Shown here in pieces: positions 17,026-29,400 of a stretch of DNA of 64,000 nucleotides; positions within the stretch are counted from its first letter, which is position 1, and each line of letters begins with the position of its first letter. The notes under the pieces are model-generated. The model saw only the letters and a list, made by a program, of their open reading frames with translations, was not told the origin of the DNA and did no database searches. A program made the position numbers and the translations under genes. Origin of the DNA: G965216695 sp965216695 (GTDB taxonomy: Bacteria; Pseudomonadota; Gammaproteobacteria; Pseudomonadales; Azotimanducaceae); contig OZ244212.1 of assembly GCA_965216695.1 (NCBI GenBank), positions 4,650,001-4,714,000 on the forward strand. Direction: 5' to 3'.

Positions 17026-17921
17026 GGAGCGCTGTCCCCGCCGGGTTTTGCAAGCAGCTCCTGGACGCGCTTCGATGCCGTGACGTGCGCCGTCCATGCA
17101 AAGGAACCCTGGTCGAGCATCAACGTTCCGAATTCGATAATCGGCTGCGCGGCGGCATACGTCAGCGCACCACCGATGCTCACACGCTGCGCACCGGCGG
17201 CTTGAAAATCGGCGAGCGTGGCGTCGGGTATCGTTACGCCCAGCATGTTGAAGGGTTTGCCGAGCGATCCGGTCACGGTGCGCAGATCCTCCAGCGAACG
17301 GATGAACGGGGCATACAATACGTCGGCACCGGCAGATTCGTACGCCTGCAGCCGCGTGATGGCCTTGTCTATGTCGTAGTCCGCGCGCAGCAGGTGTTCT
17401 GCGCGCGCAGTGATCGTGAAGGGCGCACCCAGCGCTGAACTGGCTTCGACAGCTGCAGCGACGCGCTCCACGGCCAGCGGCAGCTCGTAGAGCGTTTTTG
17501 CGGATCGGTCGAAGTCCTCGATGGAACACCCGGCAACCCCGGTTTGCATTAGGCGCGTGACGTTGCGCGCCACGTCCTCCGGGGCGGCAGCAAAGCCGTC
17601 TTCGAAGTCCGCGCTCACTGGGATGCTGGTGGCTGCCGCGAGCTCACGGCAGTGGGTGAGTTTTTCATCGAGCGTGGGCTCGCCGTCGGTTTTGCCGAGC
17701 GAGTACGCAAACCCACTGCTGGTCGTGGCCAGGGCCTTGAATCCCAGCCCTTCCAGCAGCCTGGCGGAACCTACGTCCCATGGATTGGGGATGATGAAAC
17801 TGTCCGGTGCAGCATGCAGCGCAGCAAAGCGGCGACATTTCTCGTGCTGTGAGGTCCGGTCCCCTTGTGCCGGTCCGCTGGCGGGCTCCGGTGCGCTGGT
17901 GTCGTTTCGGCTACCGGCCAT
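17022..17921 (-). CDS. Isocitrate lyase/PEP mutase family protein
   Basis: 299 residues from ATG 17921, preceded by GGAG. The frame is open upstream but that part overlaps the divergent iron-sulphur gene. The core reads PDSFIIPNPWDVGSARLLEG, SADFEDGF, GCSIEDF and ADVLYAPFIRSLEDL, all typical of the PEP mutase/2-methylisocitrate lyase superfamily (phosphoenolpyruvate mutase-like TIM barrel). The lyase signature KKCGH is missing and EDG/IED acidic residues for Mg are kept, so it belongs to the large COG2513-type group of carbon-carbon lyases with unknown substrate. It could cleave a 2-hydroxy-dicarboxylate produced by the catabolic genes around it. Confidence 0.85.
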   Translation of the reverse strand: MAGSRNDTSAPEPASGPAQGDRTSQHEKCRRFAALHAAPDSFIIPNPWDVGSARLLEGLGFKALATTSSGFAYSLGKTDGEPTLDEKLTHCRELAAATSIPVSADFEDGFAAAPEDVARNVTRLMQTGVAGCSIEDFDRSAKTLYELPLAVERVAAAVEASSALGAPFTITARAEHLLRADYDIDKAITRLQAYESAGADVLYAPFIRSLEDLRTVTGSLGKPFNMLGVTIPDATLADFQAAGAQRVSIGGALTYAAAQPIIEFGTLMLDQGSFAWTAHVTASKRVQELLAKPGGDSAP

Positions 17922-18011
17922 GGCGCGCTCCTGTCGATGGATGTGCTGACGGTCGCTATGATAGCTCGCACGGGACGACTTTATGCTCGGAACAAACGAC
18001 AAGGGGCCTCG

Positions 18012-18511
<500 letters not shown>

Positions 18512-18515
<4 letters not shown>

Positions 18516-20752
18516 TCGGTCCACAGCTGAGTCGTCGCAGGTTGTTCAAAGTCTCCGCAATCGCCGGCGGCGGGCTGATGCTGCAGGTCACACTGCCCGG
18601 ATCGGCATTGGCCGAAGAGCCCGAAGCGCTCGTGCGTTCCAGGGAACTGAACGTATATGTCCAGATCGACCGGGACGGCGAGATCACAATCTACTCCAGC
18701 ACGCCGGAAATGGGGCAGAGCATCAAGACGACGTTGCCGATGATCATCGCGGAAGAGATGGGTGCGCGCTGGGAAGACGTGCGCGTGATCGACGCGCCGG
18801 AAGATTCTGAGAGGTTCGGTCAGCAGTTTACCGGTGGTTCCACCGCAGTCTACAGAAACATCGGCACCATGCGCCAAATGGGTGCGTCGGCACGCGAGAT
18901 GCTGATTGGCGCAGCCGCACTGCTGATGGAAGTAGATCGCAACGGTCTTGCCGCACGCGACAGCAAGGTTGTGCACACATCCGGTGAAAGTCGTAGCTTT
19001 GGCGAACTGGCTGCGCTTGCGGCCGAACAGCCTGTGCCGGATCCGGATACTCTGACGTACAAGGATCCGCGCTCCTACACGATCATAGGAACGTCGGTCA
19101 GTGGTGTTGACAATCTGGTGATTGCTTCGGGGCGGTCGGAATTCGGGATCGACGTCGACATTCCGGACATGAAGTTCGCGGTTTATCACCGCTGCCCCAG
19201 AATTGGCGGCCGCGCGGTGCGTTTCAATGTCGCGGAGATTCTCAAGCTTCCAGGCATCACGCACGCGTTCGTGCTTGAACCACGTGACAACGTTGCCGAT
19301 GACGATGCGTTCGGACTTTTGAAGGCCGCGCGTTTACGCGGTGGCGTGGCGATCGTCGGCGACGACACCTGGTCGGTGATGGAAGCGCGCAAACGTCTCA
19401 AGGTGGAGTGGGACGATTCCGGTGCGTCGTCGGATGACTGGTCACTCATGGTTGAGCGCGCGCGTGAAACTGCCGCGAAAGAGTCGGGTGAGATTCGGCG
19501 CGATGACGGCGGTGTTGACAAGGCATTGGGCGATTCGGATAACCAGCGTATCGACGGGTTCTATCAGTTCTCTTACGCCGCGCATGTCTGCATGGAACCG
19601 ATGAACTGCACCGCAGACTTCCGCGCCGGGCGCAACGGCGAGCCCAACACACTCGAAGTGTGGACGGGCGCGCAGATGCCCGCATTCGTGAAACAGATTG
19701 CGAAGCACCTCGTGGACGTGGAGCCGCAACATGTGACCGTACACCCGCTGCGTATGGGCGGCGGGTTCGGGCGGCGCGCAATTCTGGACTACGCCACTGA
19801 AGCCATTGCCATTTCCCGGGAAGCCGGCGTACCGGTAAAGCTCACGTGGAGCCGTACCGACGACATTCACAACGACCACTTCCGTGTGGGCGGATTCGAG
19901 CAGATGGCCGGCGCGGTGGATTCCGCCGGGAAGATAGCCGCATGGGACCAGCACTACATCGGCTTCCAGCATCAGGGGAAAGCGGTAACCGGGTCGGGTC
20001 TGAGGGGCAACGAGATGTCCATGACCGTAATCCCGAATGCCCGCGTTCGGCGCAATATGACGGAGATCGATACACCCTGTGGACCTTGGCGCGCCCCGAG
20101 TTCCAACACGAACGCGTTCGTGGAGCAATCGTTTCTCCATGAGTTATCAACGCTCGCCGGGCGTGATCACGTCGAGTTTCTGATTGACGTGATGGGCGAG
20201 CGTCGCTGGCTCGAGGAGGACAATGTCCGGGCAATGCACACGGGACGCGCGATCGATGTGATACAGCTTGCGGCGGAGAAATCGGGTTGGGGCCGCACGC
20301 TGCCGACAGGTAGCGGCTTGGGTTTTGCGTTCTATTTCTGTCATGCCGCGCACGTGGCCGAGGTTGCGCAGGTGAGCGTGGACGACCAGAAGCGGTATCA
20401 CGTAGACCGGGTGACAGTGGCGGTGGACGTCGGACCGATCATCAATATGAGTGGTGCGCTCAATCAGGTGGAGGGATCGATTGTCGATGGCCTCAGCACC
20501 ATGGCGATGCAACAGATTACGATGACGAACGGTGTGATCGAACAGCACAACTTCAACGATTACCCGGTCATGCGCATTGGCGCTACGCCGGAGATCGACG
20601 TGCATTTCATACAGAGCGACTTTCGCTCGACCGGACTCGGCGAGCCGGCGCTGCCTCCACTTGCACCTGCGGTGGGTAATGCGATCTTTGCGGCGACCGG
20701 AGAGCGGATCCGTGTCATGCCCTTTACGGAAGCCGGATACACGCTCATCTGA
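18512..20752 (+). CDS. Molybdopterin-binding hydroxylase large subunit (IorB-like)
   Basis: 746 residues. It starts MIGPQLSRRRLFKVSAIAGG, a twin-arginine (Tat) signal, so the folded complex is exported to the periplasm. The body shows the xanthine-oxidase-family features of the isoquinoline 1-oxidoreductase beta type: QFTGGSTAVYRNI, GRAVRFNVAEIL, HVCMEPMNCTADF, HPLRMGGGFGRRAILD and RSTGLGEPALPPLAPA, the last containing the catalytic Glu. There is no separate FAD subunit, so electrons probably leave to a cytochrome. It would hydroxylate a heteroaromatic ring or oxidise an aldehyde outside the cytoplasm. Confidence 0.9.
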
Positions 20753-20821
20753 TGTCAGATACTTCTACACATTCAGAGCGCGGTTGGCACATGGAACAGA
20801 CATTGGGAGAAACGAACGCAA

Positions 20822-22381
20822 ATGGTTGAAACGAAGACGGGACACGACCGATCGAACGGCATTTCGTACAACGATATTCTGAGAGCAGACAAGGTGCCGC
20901 CGCCGGCGGTGTATCTGGAGGACTCGACGTATCCGCCCGGGGTTACCACAGTTCCCGTGGAGAACTACTTTTCCAAAGAAGTGCATGACCTCGAAGTCGA
21001 GAGGTTGTGGAAGCGCGTGTGGCAGATGGCCTGTCACGAGTCGGACATCCCCAATGTAGGCGATGCGCACGTTTACGACATCGCCTCGCTCTCGTTTCTG
21101 ATCATCCGCGTCTCGGAAGACGAGGTGAAGGCACTGCCGAATGTCTGCATGCATCGTGGTCGGGCGCTCTGCGACAACCATCGCAAAGAGTTGACGGTGC
21201 TGCGCTGTCCGTTCCATGGCTGGTCGTGGCATCTGGACGGGCGCCTGAAAGAAATCCCCGGTCACTGGGACTTTCCATCGGTTACGGAGGAGGGCTATTC
21301 CCTGCCGGAGATTCCAATCGGCAAGTGGGGTGGGTTCTACTTTATCAACCCCGATCCGGACTGCGAACCGCTCGAAGATTTCATCGGCGATTTCGATCGC
21401 CACTTCGGTATTCCGTTCGAACGGCGCTACAAGGCCGCGCATCTGATCAAGCGTCTACCGTGCAACTGGAAAGTTGCCCAGGAAGCGTTCATGGAGTCCT
21501 ACCACGTGGTAGCGACTCACCCGGAACTTCTCGGCTCGTTCGCTGATGTGAACTCCAAATATGACGTCTGGGGCAACTTTTCGCGGGCGATCTCGGCGTC
21601 GGGGTACCCGAGTCCGCACACGAACCTGAAGGAAAACGACCCGTCGTGCTATCCGGACGGCAAGGCATACCAGAGCATGAAACACATGCTGAGCGGCCAC
21701 GTATACCGCCGCATCGAAGAAAACCTGGTGGAAGTGGAGACGCCGGACGGTCGCACGGGTCGATTCAATGAGTATGCGGAGTACATCGACGGCGAAGTGA
21801 AGTCGGCGGATATTCAGATGTGCAGCTGGGTAGGCGGCAAGATCATTCCCGGCGAAGAAGATCAGCCGATGGTGTATCCAACTGATCCGTCCGAGTATCG
21901 GGCGTCGTCGGCCGCCGCGCGGCGAGAGGCGATGCGCCCGCAGTTCGGTGACTTCGTGGATTCGGTGAGCGATGCGGATCTGAACGACGCAATCTACTAT
22001 TCGCTCTTTCCCAATCTGAGTCCGTGGGGAGACTTCAACCCGATTTTCTATCGATTCCGCCCGGACGGTGACAATCCGGAACAGTCGCTGCATGAAGTGA
22101 TGTACATGATTCCGTTACCTGAGGGTGTGGACATGCCCGAACCGGCGAAATGCACATTTCTGGACATCGATGACGACTACACGGTCGCCGCCGAAATTGG
22201 CAGCAATCTGGCGAAGATCTTCAATCAGGACTACGTTAATCATCGTATGGTACAGAAGGGGCTGCACTATCATCCGAAGGGGGAGACGATCTACGCGAGT
22301 TATCAGGAAACGAAGATCCGCCACTTTCACGATACGCTCAGGCGATGGCTCACGAGTGAGAAAGCGCCGAGAAGCCGGTAA
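20822..22381 (+). CDS. Rieske oxygenase alpha subunit (copy 1)
   Basis: 519 residues from ATG 20822. The Rieske cluster ligands are Cys109/His111 (CMHRGRALC) and Cys129/His132 (CPFHGW). The mononuclear iron site has ESYHVVATHPE with His228 and His233. The C-terminal half (SRPBCC fold) is longer than the 430-460 residues of dioxygenase alpha subunits. It belongs to the ring-hydroxylating or demethylating oxygenase family acting in the cytoplasm on aromatic or polycyclic compounds. No small beta subunit is encoded beside it, suggesting an alpha-only (alpha3) enzyme. It lies 69 bases after the molybdenum hydroxylase and 14 bases before the amidohydrolase. Confidence 0.92.
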   Translation: MVETKTGHDRSNGISYNDILRADKVPPPAVYLEDSTYPPGVTTVPVENYFSKEVHDLEVERLWKRVWQMACHESDIPNVGDAHVYDIASLSFLIIRVSEDEVKALPNVCMHRGRALCDNHRKELTVLRCPFHGWSWHLDGRLKEIPGHWDFPSVTEEGYSLPEIPIGKWGGFYFINPDPDCEPLEDFIGDFDRHFGIPFERRYKAAHLIKRLPCNWKVAQEAFMESYHVVATHPELLGSFADVNSKYDVWGNFSRAISASGYPSPHTNLKENDPSCYPDGKAYQSMKHMLSGHVYRRIEENLVEVETPDGRTGRFNEYAEYIDGEVKSADIQMCSWVGGKIIPGEEDQPMVYPTDPSEYRASSAAARREAMRPQFGDFVDSVSDADLNDAIYYSLFPNLSPWGDFNPIFYRFRPDGDNPEQSLHEVMYMIPLPEGVDMPEPAKCTFLDIDDDYTVAAEIGSNLAKIFNQDYVNHRMVQKGLHYHPKGETIYASYQETKIRHFHDTLRRWLTSEKAPRSR

Positions 22382-22395
22382 CGCGGAGACAGATC

Positions 22396-24150
22396 GTGAG
22401 CGACTACGACACGTTGATCCGGGGCGGTACCGTCATTGATGGCACGATGGTGCCTGGCTTCCGCGCAGACGTGGGTATCCGTGACGGTCGCATTGCGCAA
22501 ATCGGAACCCGCCGTGGTGCGAGTGCCGATCGGGTGATCGATGCAGGCGACTGCATCGTCGCGCCGGGCTACATCGACATACACACACACTACGACGCTC
22601 AGATTCTTTGGGACCCCTACTGCACGATCTCAGGTTGGCACGGCGTGACGTCGGTTGTGCTCGGTAACTGTGGATTCGGTTTCGCACCAGTTGCACCGGC
22701 GTCCCGGGAGCGGTCGATGCTGATGATGACTCGTAACGAGGCGATTGCATACGACACCATGCGGCAAGGCATGGAGTGGGATCGGTACGGCTGGGAAACG
22801 TTACCCGAGTGGCTGGCGCATATCGGACGGCGGCCGAAGGGTGTAAACGCCACCATGCTGGTTCCGCTGAACCCGCTGTACGCCTACGTGATGGGCGGCA
22901 TCGATGAAGCGAAGTCGCGCCGGCCCACCGATGTGGAAATGCTGGAGATGAAGCGGCTGATGTTCGAGGGGCTCGATCATGGCTGTTGCGGGTTTTCCTA
23001 CCAGCGCTGCGGTGTACCGTCGGTTCAACCAGATTTCGACGGTTCGCCGATGATCACCGACCTGCTGCCGGATCGTGAGATCGTTGAATTCGGGCGGTGG
23101 CTCGGCGAGTACGGACGCGGCTTCATCGAAATGTTTGACGCAGCGCCGTCAGACCACGACACGGTGGAAGCCTTCATGACGACACTTGCGCGTGCGAGCG
23201 GCCGGCCGATCGTGCGCAACATACTGCTCGCGAGCGACGACCCGAACACGCGCTTCGGACATCGCGCGTTCCTGGAGTGGTTGAATGCGGCGCATGAGGA
23301 AGGACTACAGGTATTCGGTATGGGATTTACGGTGCGCTCGCCGACGGTGCTGACATTTGCCGACTGGAGTTTGTGGGATGGACAGCCGGGCTGGAACCGG
23401 GTCATGAACGGCTCGTTCGAGTCGCGTGCAGCGCTTATGCGTGACGAGTCGATGCGTGAACAGTTGCGCCGGGAGATGGACAGCGGTCGGGTCGGAGGCC
23501 TAGGGACCAGCGGCAAACCGGCAGAGCTCTTTGTAAACGATGTGGCGGGCCGCGAGGATCTGCAGGGGCTGGTGGGACGCCAGGTCTCGGAGATCGCCGA
23601 TGCCGAGGACCGACATTTCGTCGATGTCCTGCTGGACGTGGCCCTTGCAACGGATTTCAAAGCGGAGTTTCGTGGCAATGCCTATGACACGTCGGCGGCA
23701 ACGACGATGGAAGTTTTGAATAACCCGTATGTCGTACCCGGCATATCGGACGGCGGGGCGCATACGCATTTCTCGGTGCAGGGAGCCTACCCGACGGATC
23801 TTCTCGAATGGCTCGTACGGGATGAGGGGTTAATGAGCGCCGAACGCGCGCACTATGGACTCAGTCGCCTGCCGGCGCACATGTGCGGGCTGAGCGATCG
23901 CGGGGTACTGCGCGAAGGTGCGCCGGCAGACCTGGTTGCGTACAACCCGGAAACCATACGCCGCACCCCGTCGTGGGATACGCTCGACAAAGCGTACGAC
24001 ATGCCGGCCGGTGAATGGCGGCTGGTACAGCGCGCGGAAGGGTTGCACGTGACGATGGTGAACGGTGTGGTGACGTTCGAGGATTCGGTTTGCACCGGTG
24101 CCACGCCGGGCGAGCTGTTGGTTCATCCGCACGCGGGGTCGCGAACGTGA
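22396..24150 (+). CDS. N-acyl-D-amino-acid deacylase-like amidohydrolase (copy 2)
   Basis: 584 residues from a GTG at 22396 with GGAGAC upstream. APGYIDIHTHYDAQILWD carries HTH (63-65), VLGNCGFGFAP gives Cys92, and ISDGGAHTHF provides the C-terminal metal/catalytic Asp. It matches the first copy at 7514 in length and motif order but clearly differs in sequence (for example, HTHYD against HTHFD, LGNCGFGFAP against PGNCSLSLAP). It lies between two Rieske oxygenase genes, so a role in hydrolysing an oxidised ring product (lactam, lactone, imide) fits better than D-amino acid metabolism. Confidence 0.85.
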   Translation: MSDYDTLIRGGTVIDGTMVPGFRADVGIRDGRIAQIGTRRGASADRVIDAGDCIVAPGYIDIHTHYDAQILWDPYCTISGWHGVTSVVLGNCGFGFAPVAPASRERSMLMMTRNEAIAYDTMRQGMEWDRYGWETLPEWLAHIGRRPKGVNATMLVPLNPLYAYVMGGIDEAKSRRPTDVEMLEMKRLMFEGLDHGCCGFSYQRCGVPSVQPDFDGSPMITDLLPDREIVEFGRWLGEYGRGFIEMFDAAPSDHDTVEAFMTTLARASGRPIVRNILLASDDPNTRFGHRAFLEWLNAAHEEGLQVFGMGFTVRSPTVLTFADWSLWDGQPGWNRVMNGSFESRAALMRDESMREQLRREMDSGRVGGLGTSGKPAELFVNDVAGREDLQGLVGRQVSEIADAEDRHFVDVLLDVALATDFKAEFRGNAYDTSAATTMEVLNNPYVVPGISDGGAHTHFSVQGAYPTDLLEWLVRDEGLMSAERAHYGLSRLPAHMCGLSDRGVLREGAPADLVAYNPETIRRTPSWDTLDKAYDMPAGEWRLVQRAEGLHVTMVNGVVTFEDSVCTGATPGELLVHPHAGSRT

Positions 24151-24193
24151 CACCGACCGCAGGAATACGATTTGATTCCAGGAGGGCATGGGC

Positions 24194-25423
24194 GTGAAGC
24201 GCAGCGTGGTCGAAGGCCTGCTCGATGAGATCGACTACGAATACGCGCGGTCCGCGCCGCCGGAGTCGTTTCCGAATCTTCCGCGCATACCCGGTGCCCG
24301 GTACCTTGACTCGAATCAGTTTGACGCGGAACTCGAACTCTTCCGTAACTCATGGCTGATTGCGGGCACGTTGTTCGACTTCCCGGAAACCGGAAGTTAC
24401 AAGGTCATGGATCGCTGGGGTGGTGCGTCGATCGTGATCGTTAAAGGGCAAGATGGGCAGATCCGCGCCTTCTGGAACGTTTGCCAGCATCGGGGCGGCC
24501 CCGTGGTTGCCGGTACACAAGGCACGCTTGCGAGTCCCAACATGCGCTGCCTGATTCATTCGTGGGTGTACGACCTGGAAGGCAATCTGAAGGGGGTTCC
24601 TGGCCGGCGTGACTTTCACGTGGAATTTGATGTTTCCTGTCAGCGACTACGCACTGTACCGTGCGACGTATGGCAGGGGTTCGTGTGGGTCAATCTGGAC
24701 CCCGGCGCGATGCCGCTGCGTGACTGGTTGGCACCGGTGTACGACGAAGTAACCTGGTTCGACGGTCTGCGTGTGTCGTCACACGGTTCCAAAATTCTGG
24801 ATTGCAACTGGAAAGTCGCCATTGAGGCGAACATTGAGGTCTACCATGTGACGACGGTGCATCCGGAAACGGTGTCGCTGTCCCTGGATTATCGCGGCAC
24901 CGCACATCGTCTCTACGACAACGGACACAGTCGCATGGTCGTGCCGAACAAAGGTTACGACGCGGACGCTGCCCGCCGTGACGTAGAGGGCGCGGCTGTG
25001 CCAGCCCACGCGCTGATGAAACATGCCAACGTTTCGTATCTGCTGTTTCCAAACCATCTCACTCCGGGTTCCAATCGCGACGTCGACGGCGTGCCGACCA
25101 TCACGTTGCAACAGTTCTGGCCGTTGTCGATTGACCGAACGTTGTCCGAGTGGTTCACGATGACCCCGGCGACGAACGATGGCGTAGCGACCGAGAGGGA
25201 GCGCATTGGCGCCGACTACTACCGACGGATCATGGACGAAGATACGGAGATGCTCGATCAGATACAGAAAGCGATGAAAACCCAGGTGCTCGACGGTTTT
25301 CTCACAAGCTATCACGAACGCAGGATTTACCATCACGAGGCCAGTATCGACAAGCATCTGGGGATCGAGAATGTCCCCGAACATATGCGTATTCCGCAGC
25401 TGCTGTCGGTCGATCGAACGTGA
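24194..25423 (+). CDS. Rieske oxygenase alpha subunit (copy 2)
   Basis: About 409 residues. A strong AGGAGGG (24180-24186) sits one base before ATG 24188 and seven bases before the in-frame GTG 24194, so the GTG is the better start. Counting from the ATG, cluster ligands are Cys99/His101 (NVCQHRGG) and Cys121/His124 (RCLIHSWVYD), and the iron site is EVYHVTTVHPE with His220 and His225. The usual YHGW after the second cysteine is IHSW here. It ends at MRIPQLLSV. It is an alpha-only type oxygenase in the same operon as copy 1, probably acting on a different intermediate. Confidence 0.9.
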   Translation: MKRSVVEGLLDEIDYEYARSAPPESFPNLPRIPGARYLDSNQFDAELELFRNSWLIAGTLFDFPETGSYKVMDRWGGASIVIVKGQDGQIRAFWNVCQHRGGPVVAGTQGTLASPNMRCLIHSWVYDLEGNLKGVPGRRDFHVEFDVSCQRLRTVPCDVWQGFVWVNLDPGAMPLRDWLAPVYDEVTWFDGLRVSSHGSKILDCNWKVAIEANIEVYHVTTVHPETVSLSLDYRGTAHRLYDNGHSRMVVPNKGYDADAARRDVEGAAVPAHALMKHANVSYLLFPNHLTPGSNRDVDGVPTITLQQFWPLSIDRTLSEWFTMTPATNDGVATERERIGADYYRRIMDEDTEMLDQIQKAMKTQVLDGFLTSYHERRIYHHEASIDKHLGIENVPEHMRIPQLLSVDRT

Positions 25424-25436
25424 TCAAGGATAGCAG

Positions 25437-25887
25437 ATGACCCACCTGCATGAGTGGCAGTGGATTCAGGACCACAAGCGTGATTACCTGAGCGATCCGG
25501 AAGCGGCGCACGATTGGGACGCGACCCCGGTGGGCCAGCCGCGCGTGGTACCCACGCTGTTGTTGCACACTCTGGGGCGGCGCAGCGGTGAATGGCGTGC
25601 GAGTCCGCTGCTGTACCAACCGTGCGGCGTGGGCTTCATCATTGTCGGCAGCCGCGGCGGTACGGATGTGCATCCGGACTGGTATTTCAATTTACTGTCC
25701 AAACCCGAGTGCCGCGTACAGGTGGGACGGTTCCGTTATCAGGCGGCGGCACGATTTCTTGCCGGAGTCGAACGTGACCGCTACTGGCAGATGATGCTCG
25801 CGTTCTGGCCGGACTACGCCAACTACCAGATGCGCACAGAACGCGTGATCCCCGTCGTGCAGTTGGTGGCGACGCCGGAGGCGATCG

Positions 25888-25898
<11 letters not shown>
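25437..25898 (+). CDS. Ddn-type nitroreductase/deazaflavin-dependent protein
   Basis: 153 residues starting 14 bases after the Rieske gene. The core VPTLLLHTLGRRSGEWRASP, LLYQPCGVGFIIVGSRGG and HPDWYFNLLSKPECRVQVG is the split beta-barrel of the F420-dependent Ddn family (the group of the mycobacterial deazaflavin-dependent nitroreductase), where T-x-G-R-x-S-G binds the F420 phosphate tail. This suggests reduction of an enone or similar intermediate with F420. Its end overlaps the convergent monooxygenase gene by 11 bases. Some homologues outside actinobacteria may bind other flavins, so cofactor use is inferred. Confidence 0.82.
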
Positions 25899-27699
<1,801 letters not shown>

Positions 27700-27724
27700 A
27701 TCGGATACTCCGGGCGGACGAAGA

Positions 27725-28516
27725 TCATTGGGCAAGCATGTCGTTTAGAAACGGGCGCAGATTGGGGTAGCCGGTGGTTTCCCACGCGCCGTCGACAAAC
27801 AGGTTGGAACCGGAGATGTAACCGGCGTCGTCGCTTGCGAGAAACAGCGCGGCGGCGGCAATCTCCTCCGGCGTTCCCCAGCGTTGCATTGGAATGCGAT
27901 CCATGAACGCTGAGTCGGCGCCGGCAACGTCGCGAATCGGCGCGGTAAGGGGGGTGTCGGTCAACCCCGGAGAGACCGTATTCACTCGGATTCCGACCTG
28001 CGCAAGTTCGAGCGCCGCGTTGCGCGTCAGCATCTCTACACCGGCCTTCGCGCAGGCGTAGGGGCTGCCGCCGATCATCGGCACGTGACTGTTCAGCGAT
28101 GCGATGTTCACGATAGCGCCGCCGGTTTGCCGCATGGCCCTGGCCTCGTGTTTCACACTTAGGAAGACGCCCTTCAGGCAGATGTCCATGGTGGCGTCCC
28201 AATCGTCTTCAGCCAGGTCGATGATTTCACCGCCGAAGCTCGCGCCGGCGCAATTGAACGCCACGTTCAGACCGCCGAATTGCTCGACCGCCATCGCCAC
28301 CATCGATTCGACTTGCGTTTCGTTGCGCACATCGACGGCTATACCGGAAACATCGTTGCCGAACTCGGCTCGTGCGTCTGCCAAGGCATCCGGATTGACG
28401 TCCCCCAGCAGAGCCCGGCCACCCTCACGCACAAAGCGTCGGGCGATCGCGAGCCCAATGCCGGAAGCGCCGCCGGTCACCACTGCCGTCCTGTTTGCGA
28501 AGCGTTCGCTGCTCAT
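27725..28516 (-). CDS. Short-chain dehydrogenase/reductase (SDR)
   Basis: 263 residues from ATG 28516 (GTG 28531 is an alternative). TGGASGIG (14-21) binds the cofactor, the Asp in LLGDVN suggests NAD preference, NCAG is at 88-91, and the catalytic set is Ser140, Tyr153 and Lys157 (SPYACAKAG). DTPL and SGSNLFVDGA complete the classical SDR pattern. It most likely oxidises an alcohol to a ketone in the pathway and is the first gene of a two-gene unit with the Baeyer-Villiger-type monooxygenase. It is divergent from the LLM gene at 28675. Confidence 0.92.
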   Translation of the reverse strand: MSSERFANRTAVVTGGASGIGLAIARRFVREGGRALLGDVNPDALADARAEFGNDVSGIAVDVRNETQVESMVAMAVEQFGGLNVAFNCAGASFGGEIIDLAEDDWDATMDICLKGVFLSVKHEARAMRQTGGAIVNIASLNSHVPMIGGSPYACAKAGVEMLTRNAALELAQVGIRVNTVSPGLTDTPLTAPIRDVAGADSAFMDRIPMQRWGTPEEIAAAALFLASDDAGYISGSNLFVDGAWETTGYPNLRPFLNDMLAQ

Positions 28517-28674
28517 GCGTCGGTCATTCACGATGGATCAGAATGGTTCCATAATACGGCGGCTGCACGCGGACCGCATCCTGCCCGCCGTCCGTAACCG
28601 ATGTATGATCGAAGCGTGCACGCTGTGCGATCATTAGGGCACGGAGCCGACCACTAACTTCGAGAGGACGCGAC

Positions 28675-29394
28675 ATGCGGTTAGGGGCTTTGCTGACGCC
28701 GGGCGATACAGCTGATATCGCGCGTCGGATCGAAGGCGAAGGCTACGACAGTTTGTGGTCGGCCCAAGCAATGGGGCGCGGCTTCATGATGTGCGATCCG
28801 TTCGTTGCGCTTGGTGTCGCTGCGGGCGTGACGCAGCGGGTGGAACTCGGAACGGCGATTGTGCAGTTGCCGTTGTACAACCCGACAGACATCGCGTTGA
28901 AGGCGATCTCACTCAATCAGGTGTCCGGCGGTCGGTTCGTGCTGGGCGTAGGCGCCGGGTCCACCGAAGCCGATTACCGCATTCACCGAGAAGACTTTGC
29001 CGCGAGGTTTGCAACGTTCGATCGCAACCTCGGGCACCTTCGCGAGACTCTTACCACCGGCAACGCCAACGACGGCAATATCGGGGCTAACGATGGACCA
29101 CCCGTGTACTTCGGTACGTGGGGCCGCAACGTGGTGCGCGCAGCCGAACAGTTCGACGGCTGGATTGCATCGGGCATGCACCGTTCACCGGCGGAGTGCG
29201 CCGAAGCCCTCAGGCAGTACCGGAAGGCCGGCGGAGCGCGCGCGATCGTATCGACTATTCGCGTGCTGCCCGATGCGGATCTCGGCGAAGTGCAAGATGT
29301 TCTCGCGGCCTATGCCGAGGCCGGTTTCGACGACGCCGTGGTGATGGTGTTCGCGCCGGAGAAGCTCGGCAGTGTACGTCGGCTTGTCGACTAG
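28675..29394 (+). CDS. Short LLM-class oxidoreductase
   Basis: 239 residues, ATG preceded by GAGAGG. The TIM barrel begins MRLGALLTPGDTADIARRIE and contains VELGTAIVQLPLYNPTDIAL, GRFVLGVGAGSTEADY and PVYFGTWGRNVVRAAEQFDG, the standard LLM pattern (IV ... NP ... GRF-LGVG). It is shorter than the 300-350 residues usual for the family because helices near the C-terminus are reduced. FMN or F420 are both possible. It is 6 bases upstream of the GH3 gene and so is probably co-transcribed with it, an unusual pairing. Confidence 0.85.
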   Translation: MRLGALLTPGDTADIARRIEGEGYDSLWSAQAMGRGFMMCDPFVALGVAAGVTQRVELGTAIVQLPLYNPTDIALKAISLNQVSGGRFVLGVGAGSTEADYRIHREDFAARFATFDRNLGHLRETLTTGNANDGNIGANDGPPVYFGTWGRNVVRAAEQFDGWIASGMHRSPAECAEALRQYRKAGGARAIVSTIRVLPDADLGEVQDVLAAYAEAGFDDAVVMVFAPEKLGSVRRLVD

Positions 29395-29400
29395 CCGAAC